DNA of 7,110 bases, taken from Methanobacteriota archaeon. Its GTDB lineage: Archaea > Thermoplasmatota > Poseidoniia > Poseidoniales > Thalassarchaeaceae. This document shows positions 5,159 to 7,110 of the stretch, piece by piece. The notes beneath the pieces were generated by a model. That model did not search any database and was not told the origin of the DNA. It saw only the letters and a program-made list of their open reading frames with translations. Position 1 is the stretch's first letter, and the number at the start of each line of letters is the position of its first letter. The stretch is taken from positions 15,193 through 22,302 of the forward strand of contig NYXO01000041.1 of NCBI GenBank assembly GCA_002685415.1, read 5' to 3'. The translations under genes and the position numbers were made by a program.

Positions 5159-7110
5159 ATGCAGACAAGAACAGATGATGAGGCAGTAGCCGAAGAGGGT
5201 GAAGCCGAGAAAGGATTAGTGATTGAACGCCGTTTTACTACAGCGGGTGCTGACCCCTTCGATGCTTTTGATTGGATTGAGATGAGTGTAGAGATCCGTA
5301 ACCCTGACGGAAGTCTCGCTCATGAGATTCATGGCGTTAAATTACCATCCGGTTTTGCTGGTGTTCCAGGAAAAGTCTGTGCTCAGAAGTACCTGAGGAA
5401 GGCGGGTGTTCCTGCTGCTCTGCGCAAGGTGTCAGAGGAAGGAGTTCCCGGTTGGCTGCAACGTAGCGAGCCCGATCACGAAAAGCTTCAGACCCTAGCT
5501 CCGGAGGAGAGGTTCGTCGGTGAGACCGATGGACGAGAACTATTCCGTCGCCTTGCGGGCACCTGGACCTACTGGGGCTGGACTCATGGCTACTTTGCTA
5601 GCGAAGCCGATGCGCGTGCTTTCTACGATGAGATGGCTTACCTAATTGCAAGTCAAAGGTCTGCTCCGAATAGTCCACAGTGGTTCAATACAGGTTTGAA
5701 TTGGGCCTATGGGATTACAGGTCCAGCTCAAGGCCACCACTACGTAGATGCTGTCACTGGCGAATTGAACCTTTCAGAGGATGCCTACACGCACCCTCAA
5801 CCTCATGCTTGCTTTATTCAATCGGTTGGAGATTCCTTGGTTGGAGGTACTGAATCGATTATGGGGCTCTGGAATAGAGAGGCTCTATTATTCAAGTATG
5901 GATCAGGAACAGGTTCGAACTTCTCTCAAATCCGAGGAGCAGGAGAACCACTGTCTGGAGGAGGTACTTCCAGTGGCCTTCTGTCATTCCTAAAGATTGG
6001 CGATAGAGCTGCTGGGGCAATCAAGTCAGGCGGCACAACACGACGTGCAGCAAAGATGGTTACTCTAGATCTTGATCACCCGGATATCGAAGAATACATT
6101 GATTGGAAGTTGACTGAAGAAGAAAAAGTGTCCGCTCTAGTAATTGGTTCAAGTCTATTACAGAAACACTCAGATGCTATATTGTCTGCAATTTGGAGCC
6201 ACGATGAGGATGAATCTAAGACTGATCCAGCGGTTAATGGCGCTCTCAAATTAGCGATGATAAAGGCCGTACGAGATAGCGTTCCTCAACCACATATCAA
6301 GCGAATTCTCGACCTTGCAAATCAGGGTTGGAAGAGTTTAACATTTGAACAGATGGATACAGATTGGCAAGGAGAAGGATACGGAACTGTATCTGGTCAA
6401 AATTCAAACAATTCTGTTCGTGTTCCGAACTCATTTATGGATGCTCTTCGTAATGATGGTGACTGGAATCTTTACCATAGAACTGAACTAAAGAAGGCCG
6501 GTGAAGAAGGAAGAGAGCCTGAGCCATGCAAGACTATGCCAGCTGCAGAATTGTGGGATAAGGTAGCATATACCGCTTGGGCTTGTGCCGACCCAGGAGT
6601 TCAATTCGATACTACAATCAACGAGTGGCACACCTGTCCTGAGGGCGGGCGAATCAACGGATCAAACCCTTGCAGCGAATACATGTTCCTCGACGACACT
6701 GCTTGCAACCTAGCAAGCATCAATCTGCTACATTACTATGACAAGGCAACTCAAACCTTTGACGTCGAAGATTTCCGGCATTCAGTTCGGTTGTGGACTG
6801 CAACCTTAGAAATCAGTGTACTAATGGCGCAATTCCCTTCAGCTGAAATCGCTCGTCAGTCCTACGAATACCGAACCCTAGGGCTTGGTTACTGTAATTT
6901 GGGCTCGCTTCTGATGCACATGGGAATTCCCTATGATGATGAAAGAGGCTACGCGATTTGTGGCGCTGTTACTTCGATTATGTGTGGTGAATCGTATGCA
7001 ACCAGCGCCGAGATGGCTTCGGTTCTAGGTCCATTCCCGAACTATTCAGAGAATGCTGACCATATGCTGAGAGTGATGAAGAATCACAGACTAGCAGCAT
7101 ATGATGCTCC
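5159..7110 (+). CDS. nrdJ: Adenosylcobalamin-dependent (class II) ribonucleotide reductase, long form (3' partial)
   Basis: This enzyme reduces ribonucleotides to deoxyribonucleotides for DNA synthesis, using adenosylcobalamin rather than an oxygen-dependent radical subunit. The 650 codons present contain no stop and run off the right edge. After a short acidic start, residues about 19-110 (IERRFTTAG..., QKYLRKAGVP) match the N-terminal domain specific to long NrdJ proteins. The barrel follows, with SPQWFNTG, then HPQPHACF carrying C218, which fits the first redox cysteine. SGQNSNNSVRVP, then GVQFDTTINEWHTCP, lead into the active site SNPCSEYMFLDDTACNLASINL. This gives N503, C505 (thiyl radical) and E507 as catalytic residues and C516 as the redox partner. 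YRTLGLGYCNLG follows. Long NrdJ proteins usually run to about 900-1200 residues, ending in a Cys-containing tail that would lie outside the window. The start ATG has GGAAG 8 nt upstream. Confidence 0.95.
   Translation, partial: MQTRTDDEAVAEEGEAEKGLVIERRFTTAGADPFDAFDWIEMSVEIRNPDGSLAHEIHGVKLPSGFAGVPGKVCAQKYLRKAGVPAALRKVSEEGVPGWLQRSEPDHEKLQTLAPEERFVGETDGRELFRRLAGTWTYWGWTHGYFASEADARAFYDEMAYLIASQRSAPNSPQWFNTGLNWAYGITGPAQGHHYVDAVTGELNLSEDAYTHPQPHACFIQSVGDSLVGGTESIMGLWNREALLFKYGSGTGSNFSQIRGAGEPLSGGGTSSGLLSFLKIGDRAAGAIKSGGTTRRAAKMVTLDLDHPDIEEYIDWKLTEEEKVSALVIGSSLLQKHSDAILSAIWSHDEDESKTDPAVNGALKLAMIKAVRDSVPQPHIKRILDLANQGWKSLTFEQMDTDWQGEGYGTVSGQNSNNSVRVPNSFMDALRNDGDWNLYHRTELKKAGEEGREPEPCKTMPAAELWDKVAYTAWACADPGVQFDTTINEWHTCPEGGRINGSNPCSEYMFLDDTACNLASINLLHYYDKATQTFDVEDFRHSVRLWTATLEISVLMAQFPSAEIARQSYEYRTLGLGYCNLGSLLMHMGIPYDDERGYAICGAVTSIMCGESYATSAEMASVLGPFPNYSENADHMLRVMKNHRLAAYDA

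Noticed and set aside
5781..5993. Plus-strand 70-residue open frame inside nrdJ
   Set aside because: It is out of frame with the well-conserved NrdJ sequence that occupies the same bases, so it is a shadow.

Overview
The window holds four protein-coding genes: two complete, and two cut by the window edges. From left to right they are a large PIN-domain protein on the plus strand (5' end outside the window), an NADP-type isocitrate dehydrogenase on the minus strand, a small OsmC-family protein on the plus strand, and the first 650 codons of a long-form, vitamin B12-dependent (class II) ribonucleotide reductase on the plus strand. No RNA genes, mobile elements, CRISPR arrays or integration signatures are visible.

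Organism: the coding is dense, with moderate GC. Bacterial-type Icd and long-form NrdJ occur in many bacteria and in some marine archaea. The combination with a PIN protein of otherwise unfamiliar helical type would fit a marine planktonic archaeon such as the Poseidoniales (Marine Group II), but this is an impression from gene style and no marker gene in the window settles it. Clear GGAG-type ribosome binding sites are present (GGAGGAG before the OsmC gene, GGAAG before nrdJ). No convincing bacterial -35/-10 promoter pair or strong archaeal BRE/TATA element was found.

Layout: positions 1-3270 are one open frame ending in a PIN nuclease-like domain. A 19-bp spacer separates it from the convergent icd (3290-4519). 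icd and the OsmC gene (4592-4984) diverge from a 72-bp spacer. A 174-bp gap (4985-5158) contains a perfect 8-bp inverted repeat with a 4-nt loop. nrdJ then starts at 5159 and runs off the right edge.

How the genes relate: icd supplies 2-oxoglutarate and NADPH. The OsmC-like protein is a likely thiol-based peroxide or redox protein. NrdJ makes deoxyribonucleotides and needs reducing equivalents to reset its cysteine pair. A loose redox theme is therefore possible, but the strand arrangement does not show one operon. The least explained part of the window is the first gene, which carries an RGG-type basic segment, roughly 800 residues of apparent helical repeats and a C-terminal PIN domain with an enlarged middle.
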